A stretch of 64,000 nucleotides of DNA, taken from Heterodera schachtii. Its lineage: Eukaryota; Nematoda; Chromadorea; Rhabditida; Heteroderidae. The position numbers and the translations under genes were made by a program. The DNA lies in the NCBI GenBank assembly GCA_023374025.1, contig SIJG01000073.1, positions 62,001-126,000 on the forward strand, in the 5' to 3' direction. Position 1 is the stretch's first letter. Each line of letters begins with the position of its first letter. Below, piece by piece: positions 12,391 through 24,150 of this stretch. The notes below the pieces were generated by a model that saw only the letters and a list, made by a program, of their open reading frames with translations, had not been told where the DNA came from and made no database searches.

Positions 12391-13030
12391 ATTTTTTATC
12401 TCGATTTGCTGAAGAGTTATGTCCATCTGAATTTGCATAAAAAAATTGTGGCCACATTCAAAAGGAAATGTGGCCACATTCTAAAAGAAATATTCATTCG
12501 GCAATATGTTTAAGAAATATTGCGTAAGAATTGTATAAATATTTTAGAAAAAGTTTAGAATGCTAGAAATTGTTCCTAGAAGGAATCTGAGCGATTTTTT
12601 TATTACATCATGTAGAGCACAAGAGCAGCATTCGATTGGAGTATTTAAATATTTTTTATCTCGATTTGCTGAAGAGTTATGCCCATCTGAATTTCCATAG
12701 AAAAATAGTGGCCACATTCTAAAAGAAATATTTATTCAGCAATATGTTTAAGAAATACTGCTTAACAATTGTGTAAATATTTTAGAAAAAGTCTAGAATG
12801 CTAGAAATTGTTCCTAGAATAAATACTCCAATCGAATGCTGCTCTTGTGCTCTACATGATGTAATAAAAAAATCGCTCAGATTCCTTCTAGGAACAATTT
12901 CTAGCATTCTAGACTTTTTCTAAAATATTTATACAATTCTTAAGCAATATTTCTTAAAAATATTGCTGAATAAATTTTTATTTTAGAATGTGGCCACAGT
13001 TTTTTTAGGGAAATTCAGATGGGCATATGA
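12385..13030. repeat. direct and inverted copies of a ~250 bp unit
   Basis: A unit beginning TTTTTATCTCGATTTGCTG and containing GTGGCCACATTC and TGCTAGAAATTGTTCCTAG occurs at about 12391-12650, again partly at 12652-12830, and inverted at about 12823-13028. The middle and last copies form a large palindrome. No ORF is supported. Confidence 0.75.
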
Positions 13031-13039
13031 AGCAACTTT

Positions 13040-14470
13040 TTGACGAAATAGGAGAAAAATTTATGAAAAAATTCTTTAAATAAATAGCGGGTTTTCGGGA
13101 TAATTGATCACGAATATGACACCAATTTGCGAAGCCCTTCCCCAAACTCTTAAAAAGGTGAAAAATTTAAATTTTCGGTTTTCAGTACCGAAACCAAATC
13201 AAATTTCTGTTTCTTTAAATGTTTTATAAAAATATATAACTAGCGGGTATTGAACAGTCGGAAATGGTCTTGGATAAAGCGCTTCACGCTTTTGTAGCTT
13301 CGCTACCTAAATAAGCAATTTGGAAATGAAGCATTTGGAATTTTTAAAAATTTATTTTTGCAATCATTCGCTTCTTCGTGACTTCAGACGGGCGCTTTGG
13401 ATACGCTAAACTCGCTAAAATTTCCCCCGCAAAAAACAATATGCAAGCAAAAATAATTTCTTCTTTTTTACGTAAATTTATTTTCTACTTATTTCTCTCT
13501 AAATCGATTTGTGTAGGCAATTATTAAAATGATCAAAGTAGGAGATTCGTTTAATGCATCATTTTTATGGTAGGAAAATTGCTTTTTTCATGAATTATTG
13601 CCAATATTTTTGCCTTTAAACGTGAATTTATTGATTGGAAAAATTCTACTTTTATTTTTATACATTTTACAAAAATAAAATCCCTATTTTAAAAGTAGAA
13701 TAAATATGAACAAATGGATATTTAAGTGGGGTAATTATCGCCAAAATCATCAATTCCTTTAAAATCAATTTGAAAATTTTGTGTTTAATAGAGCCCGGAT
13801 TTTTAAGCACCAAAAAATGATAATTAAGCACTTAATTCAGCATCAAAAAATGCTAAATTAAGCACGAAATAAGCATGAAAATGGCAAAATAAGCACAAAA
13901 AAAGGCATAAAAATTTGGTGCTTTTTAGGCAAAAATTTTTATCAGATAACAATAAATTCTCAGTTTTTCTTTTACCACTGACAATTCAAATATTTTCTCA
14001 GCAAAAATTGACATTTTTAAATCAAAAAGTTTGTCAAGAAAAAAATTTGGGGATGAATTTTTGAGAAAACTTTTCTTTTCTTAGGGGTGCATTTTTGAAA
14101 AATTTAGGGTCGGTTCTTAGGGATGTATTTTTTGAGACTTTTTAGGTCGTTTCTTAGGGGTGTATTTTTCGTTTTTATTGCTGAGAGACGGTGTTATAGT
14201 CAATATTTTACAAAAAATGTCAATTAAGCATAAAAAAGCACAAGCACTAAAATGCTTGAACCTAGAAGCCTCAAACAAATTAAAATGTGTTTTAATGCTT
14301 ATTAGCACGCCCCATCTTAGCAAAAAATTTCAGAAAAATTGATATTTTTCATTTTTAATAAGAGGCATTCGCTAAATTAAAAGTAGAAGTAAAGGTGTAC
14401 AAAAACGGGTATTTAAATAGAGTTTAATTACCAACTAAATTTTGATTCAGAATTTAAATCATTAATTTTC
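13040..14470. other. intergenic DNA with AGCAC-rich repeat
   Basis: At 13793-13935 there are many AAGCAC, AGCATGAAAA and AGCACAAAAAA motifs. Similar segments occur near 17390, 18950 and 45895, which points to a dispersed AT-rich element. The remainder shows nothing recognisable. Confidence 0.4.
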
Positions 14471-14472
14471 AG

Positions 14473-15205
14473 ATGAACCCGTCCATTTTTCTGCTAATTG
14501 TGATTTGGTTTTTGGCCTATTTCTGCCAAGGAATGAAAAGAGGTGAAAATTCGAGTGTTGCTAAAATTGGTTATAATGCCGGAAGTTCAAATGCCACGGT
14601 AAAGCAGAAATTCATATTGGAATTGTGTTTCGAAAGGAGCGTTCCTTTTACAGTTGAAGCATTTCATGTTGATGAAATGAAGATTAGTTTGGGTAAGACA
14701 ACGCAAGAACCGGGTCCTGCTCGTTCAATACTTCAATGTGTGGAGATTAAGGAAATATTTTGGAAAGGATTGGATGAAAAAGAAGTGATCACTTTCAAAA
14801 AGAAAAATGAAAATAGACAGAAAGAAGAAAAGCAAGAGAAAAAGAAAGAGGAAGAGAAAAAGAATGAATCAAAGAAAGAGAAAGAGAAAAAGATTGAGGA
14901 AGAGGTAAAGAAAATTTAAAAAAATTTTCAAAATATTCAAAATATTTCATGCCTACACACTAAGAAGTAGTATTTATGACGGAAAATAATGAGTAATTTA
15001 TTAAAAAATAATATATTATAAATTCGTTAACATATTTAAAAAATAATTCGTATTTTAGTCTTTGGGCACTGTGACAGTCGAAGCATTATCAAATGCACAA
15101 CACCGCGAACAAATGTTGGTCTTTATTTATCAAGATCATTATTATGTTCAAAACGGATTTCTTTATTCTAAAGTAAAGGACAGCAATGACGGTACTTATT
15201 GTTAG
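14473..15205 (+). CDS. secreted Lys/Glu-rich protein, candidate effector
   Basis: Exon 1 (14473-14904) and exon 2 (15059-15205) join in phase 0 (GAG|GTAAAG ... TTTTAG|TCT) to give 192 residues. The start is preceded directly by TTTTCAG, a typical nematode spliced-leader acceptor. Residues 1-20 form a signal peptide (a hydrophobic FLLIVIWFLAYF core ending FCQG). A middle part with two cysteines (ELCFERSVPF, ILQCVEIKEIF) is followed by a low-complexity Lys/Glu tract at about residues 110-144 and an unrelated C-terminus (EQMLVFIYQDHYYV...). No family is recognised. Short secreted proteins of this kind are often effectors in plant-parasitic nematodes, which is an inference here. Confidence 0.6.
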
Positions 15206-15389
15206 TATGTTTACAGAAAGCCAAACACAGAAAACTGAGCTTACTTGCTTTTGTTGTCATTCTTGTGTTAGCATATTTTTTGTTGTGATACCATCTTTTG
15301 GCATTTTGTTGCGATAAAAAATTTCAAAGCATTTTTTATGGGTTTGCTCGTCGCAACTTGCATAAAAAAGAAAAGAGCAGAATTACTAC

Positions 15390-15494
15390 TTATGAAGCAT
15401 TAAACCACGCGTTATAAGTGTGTTTCTTAGCATGCTCTTCGATGATTGCTTCTGCTTTTTCTAATGGAGTAAGCTCTGGTGTAGGTGGAGGATG
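15390..15494 (-). CDS. possible last exon, unknown protein
   Basis: After a TTTCTAG acceptor (minus strand) a 34-residue open frame reads HPPPTPELTPLEKAEAI and on through an acidic/basic helix to a TAA at 15390-15392. Candidate upstream exons at 15540-15800 could not be joined in frame. Family not recognised. Confidence 0.3.
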   Translation of the reverse strand, partial: HPPPTPELTPLEKAEAIIEEHAKKHTYNAWFNAS

Positions 15495-17265
15495 CTAGAA
15501 AAAGTGACTGTCAGTCGTATCATGCTAATTAGATTTAATTACAATCTTAACAAGGTCCACGGGACATTAATTTAAGGTGATTATTTTCATGGCCAAAAAA
15601 ATTATGAGGCCACAACATAATTTGAAAGGCTAAATATGCTTAAAGTTTAGAATGAAATGTGCCAAAAGTTTTGCTACAGCAAAAGATAGAAACCTCACTA
15701 ACCCAGCCTTAGACGAAAAATGAAATGAATGTTTCCATAACTCAATGGAATGAAACGGCCACCAGCAAAATCAGCAGCAGAAAGGGTTTGCTAATGTTTG
15801 ACATTTTTATTAAATTGGTTATTATTAATGCGAAATTCGAATGATTTTTTACAAAATTAAGAGCCGTATTTATACATTGGTTCTCCAATGCTTGTTTTGT
15901 TGGCAATACTTCCGATTTTCATATTATTAACCTATTTATTCATTGAACTCATGATTTCCGCATAAAATAACCATTTTAATTAATTTCCCCAAAATGTCAT
16001 TTGTGTTATTTTATTAATAAAAATGTCCTTAACTTTGGCTCCGATTTTCATGTTATTAACCTTTTTTTGATTGAACTTATGATTTCCGCTTAATTCTGTA
16101 AATAAAGTCCAATTTCATTCGGAAAAGTGAATTTGTAAACCACTGATTTTCAATGGTCACGTTCTAAAATTTCACACAACAATTTTTGGTCAAATTGCTT
16201 CTTTTCGTCTGAATTTACATTTGTTGCCTCTTCGTGTTTAAGAAAAATATTTTGGGGTCAAAATTTTGCTGAATGAAAAAAAAAGGAAAATTATTTCAAA
16301 TTATCTCTCCGTTCTTTTCTCTCCTCCTAGGTCATAATTTTGCCGTAATTGTGGCATTTTGCCCATGATAGAAGCAGCAACAGTAGAATTTTAAATTATG
16401 TTTCATTTTATTAATACATCATATAAATTATTTGAACAACTCCATTTCGTGTTCCTTTTTAATCCTTTTATCTTTTTTGTAAAATATTTTATCGTATTTT
16501 TGGTAGGAGGGGGGTGGAACCTACTATCAAAGCCCAGTCAGGTCTAGCTCTGTTTTTCCTCAAGAAATTTTGCTTTAAGAGTTTTTTTAAATTTTTTCCA
16601 GAATTTCCAATAATCTTGGAGTGTACAACCTGGATGGATTCCCGGACCCATGAGTTTTTGTTAAACATCCAAAGCTATGTTAACATGAATTTCTGAGATT
16701 TTCTGTGCACATAATTTTGAAACAATCCCACCTGTTCACGAATGTCTCTTATTCTCGCGTTTTCAGGGGGTTTTCGTTTTGCTTTTTGTTTTACATTATT
16801 TCCTATTTGCTGTTCAAAAAAAAAGGTTCTCTTTTTCTGCTCCTTTTAGGTAATTATTTTTCCGCAATTTTATTTATGTCCTTTCACGTAAATTTGCCTT
16901 ATGTTTAAAAAAAATGATTTTAATTCGCTTTTATTTGAAGAAAATAATGATGATTGTTGGAAATTGACTTTTCTTGAATGATTTATTGGGATGTCAATTC
17001 TCCAATTTTGTCTATTTTTCACGTTGTAATGCCTCAAATGGCGTCAAATTTTCATTTTCAAATGGCGCAAAAATATGGAATTTAATTAACCAACTAATTC
17101 ATTTTGCTATTTAAATATTGAACCAAATTTATTAATTACCCTGATCAGCTGTAAATTCAGCAATTGTCGAATCGAGAGAAAAAGACATTAATTGTTTATT
17201 TATTGCTATGTAAAAACAAGAAAATTAATAAGTTAAATTTCAATTTTTGCATGAAAAAAGTAATA

Positions 17266-18361
17266 ACCGTAAATGCTCTTTTTATCCCCCATACCAACAA
17301 AAATATTATTAATAAATTAACAATTTATCGTGATTTCCGACTCCATCCAGCTCTACATCATCATCATCATCATTAGGGCTCCAATTTTTAGGCACTAAAA
17401 ACCCCCAAAATAGGGACGACACCCAACTCGTTTTTATTACCCCAACTCGTTTTTTGGGTCGAAACGTGAAAATCGAGGCAAATCGCAAAATTTCAAAATT
17501 TTTTGACCTAATTTGATTCGGGAATACTTTTTATGTCATTTTAAGTGTTTTTTAATAGCTTAAGACCACAATTTAGGAAATATGAAAATCCGAATTTTAT
17601 AACTTTCTTTTGAACTTAGTTTTTTTTTGACGAAATTTTCTTTTTTTATTACGACCTGAAAACATACTTCCGGGGGTTTTAAGGGTCGCTGATACAATTA
17701 TGATATCTTTTTTTACCAAAAAAAAAAAATTTAAATTTTTTTAAAAGGTTAGAAATTTTTTTTCGAAATTTCAAATTTGAAAAATGACCAAAATGCAGTT
17801 AGAAAAATATGCTAACCTACTTGAAAAAGCATTCCTAAGTTAAAATAGGTCAAAAAATCTTTGATTCGACACGATTTTAAGATTTTCTATCAAAAAACGA
17901 GTTGGGGCAAAAACGAGTTGGCCGAAAACGAGTTGGGTTTTTACCCAAAATAGGCATTAAAAAAATGGAAAATAGGCTCTAAAAAGTCTCAAATTTAGGG
18001 GTGTAAAATGACAAAATTCATTCAAAAAAGTTAAAAAATAGTCAACTTATTGTTAGCACATATTTTGGAGATTTTTATAATCAGGGAGCAAACAAACGTT
18101 TTTTTATTTTTCAATTTTTGGTACCTTTAAACCTTAAATTTTTATGCTTTTTTCGTGATTATTTTGGAAAAATTGGTGCTGTTTACAGTGCTTAATCGGT
18201 GCTTTTTTGTGCTGAATCCCAGTCCACGTGCCTTTGGTTTAAAAATCTGCCGAAAAATAATCGCCCAGTCTCCATTAGTTCCCCAATTTCTAATTATCCC
18301 CCAGTCTCAGAGGGGGGTTGAAAAACAATCCCCCATGGGGCATAAAAAGAGCATTTACGGT
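17266..18361. mobile_element. DNA transposon with 20-bp perfect TIRs, non-autonomous
   Basis: The left end ACCGTAAATGCTCTTTTTAT is repeated inverted at the right end (18342-18361), followed on both sides by CCCC-AT. ATA flanks both sides (17263-17265 and 18362-18364), consistent with a 2-3 bp target duplication. Copy 1 of the segmental duplication has the uninterrupted sequence near 11945-11955. The interior lacks a transposase ORF and contains foldback element C. The CATCATCAT run at 17354-17374 is a microsatellite. Confidence 0.85.
17415..17944. mobile_element. foldback element C nested inside another transposon
   Basis: Both ends carry tandem CCAACTCGTTTTT-type units, inverted relative to each other (left ACCCAACTCGTTTTTATTAC; right several AAAACGAGTTGG units). 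The 10-bp sequence CCAAAATAGG flanks both sides (17405-17414 and 17945-17954) and is a good target-site duplication. No ORF inside. Confidence 0.8.
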
Positions 18362-18829
18362 ATAAAATATTCAAATATATTATAACTAGAGAGAGACCAG
18401 CAGCAGGGCTGGAGCGCGACCGCGATCCGCGCGATTCGATGCATTTTTTTACGCGATATGCGACCGCGGCAATTTTGGATAAAATTTTTAAAAAGAAATT
18501 TTTTTTTTGATTACCTATTTGCTTAAAAATTGATTAAAAATCTAAAATTGTTTCATTTAGACCCGACCGATTTGGTCAACCCCAGCCCCAATGACCTAGA
18601 CATTTCCCAATTCTGATGCCGAGGATGCAATTCTCTCTCCTCTCACTGCACATTTTTCCACTTCTATAGAGTAAATTTCTTTCATTTTTAGGTCACCATT
18701 TTTCTTCGATAAAAATTATATGGGAAATGGAGGTGGGGAGGAGGAAGATAAACAAATCCAATTCAAATTTGTTTCACTTTTTGGGTCATCTTTTTGCCCC
18801 ATAAATTATTTTATGCCTTCGCCATCAAT

Positions 18830-19401
18830 CATAAAATTATTATATAATTGAGACACATTCATTGAACTCTTCTTTAATTATTCTTTTTGAGTTTTTTCCA
18901 AACAAAATGATGAAAATTCCATTTTAACGCAGTTGTAACTAGGGCTGCTGTTTTTAGGCACAAAAAATCGCGAAATAGGCATCTAAAAAGCAGAAAAATC
19001 GCAAAATATGCAATAAATAGGCATTTTGTATTTCAATAATTTTAAAGTTTTTTCGAATAAGGTTAATTTTTTAACCAAAATTTTTATCAAGAAAAAGATA
19101 ATTAATTTTTGTGGATCAGTTTTTGTGAAAATTTTTTTCAATTCTTAAGGGTGTATTTTCTGAAATTTTATTCGGGTCGCTTCTTAGGGGTGTATTTTTC
19201 ATTTTTACAACATTTTTGTTAAACACTTTTCCGAAAATCCTGAAAAAGGCGCTAAAATGGCTTAATAGGCACGAAAATTAAAATATGCAAAATTTGGTTA
19301 AAAACTAAAACTCGATTTTTAAAATTTTTTTTTGTCATCCCTTTTAATCGTGCCTTCTTTCGCAGCTAATTACCTAATCGGAGTGCAATTTTTTAAATAA
19401 A
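18830..19401. other. intergenic DNA upstream of a BTB gene
   Basis: Contains another AGGCACAAAAAA/AATAGGCAT-rich stretch (18943-19290) of the dispersed type also seen at 13.8 kb. No gene is visible. The 3' end should hold the promoter of the gene starting at 19402. Confidence 0.4.
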
Positions 19402-22400
19402 ATGCCATCGTCGGTGGATCGGATGAAACATTTTTTGAGCAAGGGTGAGCATTCGGATGTGCACTTTTTGGTGGGGGACGGAGACAAAAAAGAGGCGAGT
19501 TTAATTTAAAATAATATTTTAAATTTTTATTTTTCAATTGCAATTTCATTAATTACCCACATTTTTAAAGGTTTTACCAGCACATCAGCTCATTTTGAAG
19601 AGCGCTTCCGATGTTTTTGAGGCAATGTTCCGTTTTGACGCCAAAAAAGAAAGAGTGGAAAATGGTAAAAAAAAATTAAAGGGAAAACCAATTATGTTAT
19701 TTGTTCTTCATTTTGTCACTGCTAATTTCCCTAATTAATTTCAATTAGCATCCGCTAATTGTCCTGTTGTTGTGGAAATCCCTGACGTTGAAGCAGAAGC
19801 GTTTAAAGTGATGTTGAGCTTCATTTACACGAACGATTTGAGCGCATTGAACGGAGACAATGCAATGGCAGTGCTTTACGCCGGTGGTTTTATTTATTTA
19901 TTTATTAATTATTGAATTCCCTAATTAAGCCAAAAAGTACAATATCCCTGATTTGGTCGGCAGATCTTTGCAAATTCCAATCTCCGAATTGCGCAATATT
20001 TTCTTTGCGTATGCCCAAGCTCTCCTTTTCGACTTGGAGGTGAGAAAACAAATTTATTTTATTAATGCTCTTGTTCGAATTTGGGTTCGGTGAGTTCAAA
20101 ACGCGTCGAATTATGTAAGATCCATGATCCAAGTTTAAGCAATTTTTAAGGATTTTTCCATCAAATGTTTGCGTTACATTTGCCAAAATGCGGCAAAATT
20201 GTTTGAATCAGATGACTTTTTGCAAATTGACCAGAAAATATTGTGCAATCTTCTCGATCGTGGTCGTTTGTTGCTGAACAATGAATTTGAAATTTGGAAA
20301 ATTGTAATTTCGATTTAAATTTTTCATTTGCATTTTTAATTTTCGTTTTTTTTAATTTAGGCACTCCGTTGGGCCGATGAAAAATGTCGTCAGAATGGTA
20401 TTGAATGCTCCTCGCAAAATCGTCGTTTAGTGCTTGGTCCGGCATTGTTCAAAATTCGTTTCCCAAATATCCATGAGGAGAATTTTGCAAAATTCGTTGG
20501 TAAATATATTTGAAATCGAAAATTTAAATTTCAATCTTCTTTGATCGATAAAGTTTTTTAGTTTTTTAATACATGAAATAGCCCTAGGTATCAGGGATGT
20601 TGCAAAGAGAAAAATAAAAAGTTGCAAAGAGAAAAATAAAAAGCGAAAAAAGCGAAACCAAAATAAAAAGCGAAAAGGCGAAAGCGAAATGCCAAAAAAA
20701 GCGAAAAGGCGAAAGTTTTTTTTCCAAAAATTAGATGAATTTGAAAGAAAAAATTCACATTTTAATGCTTAACTGTTCTGTTTATTTGCTTTTATTTTTT
20801 ATTTCTTTTTTATCGTAGATTTTTGTATAGAAATAATTATAAAACTCATATTTGTTAAGAGAATTTTGTTCAAAAATTGTCCAAATTTTGTGATTTTCGA
20901 GACAATTTTTAGGAAAAAATGGAGTTTGGGTGATCGGAGGTGCCGATAAACGCCGCCGGAAAGTTTTTAGAAAATTTAATGAATTTTACTAAGAAAATTT
21001 ATTCAAAATATCAGAAAATTTCAATATTTCCCCCTTCATGGATGAATTAAATTTTTAAATATTTAAAATCAGAGACGGGACAAAGTCTCGCAGCCCGAAA
21101 TATCGCCGCCGAAAATTAAAAAAAAAATTCAAGCCTAGAAATTTTTGAAAATTTTTGATGCCTACATAATAATAAATTTTGAAATTTTACAGTTCCATCC
21201 GGTGTGTTAACAGTGGAAGAAGTGCTCGGCGTTTATCAGTTCAATTCCAATCCGTTTCTGTATCTTCGTGGAGAGCCCGGGCTGTACTCGTTGAAATTCC
21301 CACGCCATGGACGAATTTTTAATTGGAACAAAGCCAAGGGCAACAAAAAATGTACAGTCGCATTGGAAATTGAAAAAGTGTCGGAATTTGCGGGAGAGTC
21401 TGTCTGGAGTAGCCGATTGAGTGATGCCGTGGAGATAAATGGATTGGCATGGAAAATTGAAGCAGAAATACAAGAAAAGATAGAAGGCACTGATGAGAAA
21501 TGTTTGGGATTTTACTTATGGTACGATGCAAAACAAGGTACAATTTTAATTAATTAAAAATAAATAAAATTAATTTTTAAACAATGATAGAAAGATCATC
21601 GAACTGCGTTTTTTTCTGCAACACTTCGAATTGTATCGGAAAAGAGCGAAGCGGAGAATTCCATTGGGATATTTTCTGACCATGTTTTTGACAATGAATC
21701 AAATGTCTGGGGATTCAATAATTTCATTACTTTTGCGGTGAGTGCTAATTATACATATTTCTTTAATTGACATAATTATATGCAATTAAGGAATTGATGG
21801 GCCGAGCAATGGTTTTTACAACAGAGAAGAGGACAAAGTGAAATTGGTCATTGATGTGATAATTGTTGATGAACCAAAAGTGGACAAATGCATTTCCGTT
21901 CAAAGCAAATCGAGCGGGACAATTCGATGGACATTGAAAAAGTATCGGAATTTGCGCGAGAAATCATTTGGAGTGAACGTGAAAGCGAAACGGTGCACAT
22001 CAAAGGATTGCCATGGAAAATATTTGCACAAATAAGTCCAAAAAATGGAAGCACTGACAGTAATGAGAAATGGTTGTACATTTCCCTTATGTTTGATGCC
22101 CCGGAAGAAGGTGTAAATTAAATGCTAATTAATAATAATTATAATGATTTAATTGCCATTAAGATGGAAATTGGAGTTGCGTTTTTTCTGCAACTCTTCG
22201 AATTGTGTCGAGAAAGAGCGGCGTAAAGGATTATAAGAGAGGAGAATGTACTGACGAAATCACTTTTAACTGCGAAGCTTATAACCGGGGATACTCTAAT
22301 TTCATTTCATTTGCGGTGAGTGCCAATTCAAAGAAATAATCCCCAATTAAATTTAACATAATTAAGGAACTGATGGATCCATTCAAAGGATTGTATGACA

Positions 22401-22471
22401 AAAGTGAGGACAAAGTGACATTGGCCATTGATGTCACTGTGAAAGAAGCAAAAACGGAGGACAAATCATAA
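19402..22471 (+). CDS. BTB-BACK-MATH-MATH protein, with frame breaks in the MATH part
   Basis: The N-terminal exons are clean: 19402-19494, 19571-19664, 19749-19883, 19930-20039 (BTB), 20151-20303 and 20361-20499 (BACK), then 21193-21537 (first MATH unit, VEEVLGV ... WLGF-like). The exon from about 21591 has seven Ts after TGCG at 21606-21615, where the second MATH unit (22180s) has six, shifting the frame. The next exon (21791 on) lacks one base in ATGGGCCGAGC, and the second MATH unit is read in another frame (21888-22113), followed by final exons to TAA at 22469-22471. The BTB-BACK half predicts a Cullin-3 adaptor with MATH domains for substrate capture. The breaks may be real (recent pseudogene) or homopolymer errors. 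Intron 1 has a GC donor (GAG|GCGAGT). Intron 6 is enlarged by repeats. Confidence 0.7.
20590..21180. repeat. repeat-filled intron (GCGAAA tract and GGTGCCGATA element)
   Basis: Intron 6 of the BTB gene holds a low-complexity AAAGCGAAA-rich tract (20610-20720), like that at 57725-57820, and a segment with GGAGGTGCCGATAAACGCCG (20935-20960) that belongs to a dispersed family also seen near 48.5, 54.2, 57.6 and 61.2 kb. Confidence 0.6.
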
Positions 22472-22740
22472 ATACCAAATGATCAAGAAAATCTCATCAT
22501 TTAGGCCTACTCATTTTTTGCCAAAATTTCTTTAATTGCTATAATTTATAAGAATTTCGCGATTTTAAGCCATTTTTGTATTTTCAGGTCACCATAAAAA
22601 AGGCATATAATTAAGTTGATGTAAAATATTTTGTATACCCAATACCAGTATACTTTTATTCCGGTCTTTTGAGAAAAAAATTACGGTAAACGAGAATTCA
22701 AAAAAGCGGAACGAGAATCCCGAATGGGAATCCCATTAAA

Positions 22741-23038
22741 AATCTCGGTAATAGTCTGATTTGTTCCTCCCCCCTTTTTCAAAAAAAAAATATAAATTAG
22801 AAAAATTCCAAAAGACACGTTTTTATGGGGGTTTCGAGGTCGCTGACCACGAATCTGATACCCATTTCATCAGTTTCGAACCCTGGACCTGAATTCTGTT
22901 CAGATTCTAACATAAAATTGAATTTTGGTGAAAATTTAATTTTTGACTTTTGTTCGAATTCGGTCAGGTGTTCAAAATTGGTCGAAATGGGTATCAGATT
23001 CGTGATCAACGACATCTAATACCCCATAAAAAATTTCT
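22741..23038. mobile_element. palindromic MITE, copy 1
   Basis: The left half (GGTCGCTGACCACGAATCTG, then ATACCCATTTC, then TTCGAACCC) is mirrored in the right half (GAATTCGG, GAAATGGGTATCAGATTCGTG). Related palindromes lie at 23520-23830, 56494-56762 and 59895-60217. Confidence 0.65.
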
Positions 23039-23046
23039 TACGCGAA

Positions 23047-24150
23047 ATGGTAAAAAAAAAATTAAAGGGAAAATACCAATTATGTTATTTGTTCTTCATT
23101 CATTTTGTCTCTGCTAATTTCCCTAATTTATTTCAATTAGCATCCGCTAATTGTCCTGTTGTGGAGGTCCCCGACGTTGAACCAGTAGCGTTCAAAATAA
23201 TGTTGAGCTTCATTTACACGGATAATTTGAGCGAATTGAACGGAGACAATGCAATGGCAGTGCTTTACGCCGGTGGTTTTATTTATTTATTAATTATTGA
23301 ATTCCCTAATTAAGCCAAAAAGTACAATATCCCTGATTTGGTCCGTCCATCTTTGCAAATTCCCATCTCCGAATTGCGCAATGTTTTCTTTGCTTATGCC
23401 CAAGCTCTCCTTTTCAAATTGTGAGAGAAAAACAAATTTATTTTTAATAATTCGGTAATAGTTTGGGTGATACCCCACGTTTAAAAAAAAAAAATTCAAC
23501 ATTTAAAAAGTTGAGTTATAAATTTTTCCTGAGATTTCTAAGGACGCTGACCAGAATCGGGCATCCATTTCGAACCCCGAACTCGAACAAAAAATGTATT
23601 CCTTTTACGTCTAAAAATGGTTAAATAATTTTTTGTTGTGAACGATTAATGATTTTCTGTTGTTGTTTTTTTTTGTATATAAAGCCGTTTTTTAAAATAA
23701 ATATTAATTTTGTAAATTTAAATTTTTGGCTTTTGTTCGAATTTGGGTTCGTTGAGTTCGAAATCAGTCAAAATGGTTTCAGATTCATGATCCAAGTGAC
23801 CTCTAAAGCCTCAGGGAACATGTTTTTATGACTTTTTTAAATGTTGAATTTTTTCTTAAAAATGGGTGGGGGTTTTCCATGGAAAAATGTTTGCGTTACA
23901 TTTGCCAAAATGCGGCCCAATTGTTTGGGTCAGATGACTTTTTGCAAATTGATCAAAATATTGTGCAATCTTCTCGTTCGTGATCGTTTGTTGATCAGCG
24001 ATGAATTTGAAATTTGGAAAGCTGTAATTTCAATTTAAAATAGAATTTGCATTTTTAATTCTTTTTTTTTTTTCAAATTTAGGCACTCCGTTGGGCCGAT
24101 GAAAAATGTCATCAGAATGGCATTGAATGCTCCTCGGGAAATCGTAGTAG
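23047..24150 (+). pseudogene. truncated tandem copy of the BTB-BACK gene
   Basis: It begins inside what is intron 2 of the parent gene and repeats exon 3 (23141-23272), exon 4 (23315-23422), the tail of exon 5 (about 23885-24016) and the first half of exon 6 (24083-24147), then stops matching. Exon 4 has lost its GAG and normal donor, and a MITE sits in the following intron (23520-23830) with the exon 5 acceptor destroyed. There is no start codon, so this is a pseudogene. Confidence 0.8.
23520..23830. mobile_element. palindromic MITE, copy 2
   Basis: Left half with GACGCTGACCAGAATC and ATCCATTTCGAACCC, right half with GAGTTCGAAATCAGTCAAAATGG and GATTCATGATCCAAG: a diverged relative of the element at 22741-23038. 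It interrupts the BTB pseudogene. Confidence 0.55.

Larger units (their letters stand above)
16211..18815. repeat. segmental duplication, copy 2 (interrupted)
   Basis: Counterpart of 9742-12390. It lacks foldback element A but contains a different insertion at 17266-18361. The two copies therefore act as natural empty sites for each other's insertion. No gene is evident. Confidence 0.85.

Noticed and set aside
17164..17376. ORF ending in a run of seven histidines
   Set aside because: The run is a CATCAT microsatellite inside a transposon; the frame crosses the transposon's left end.
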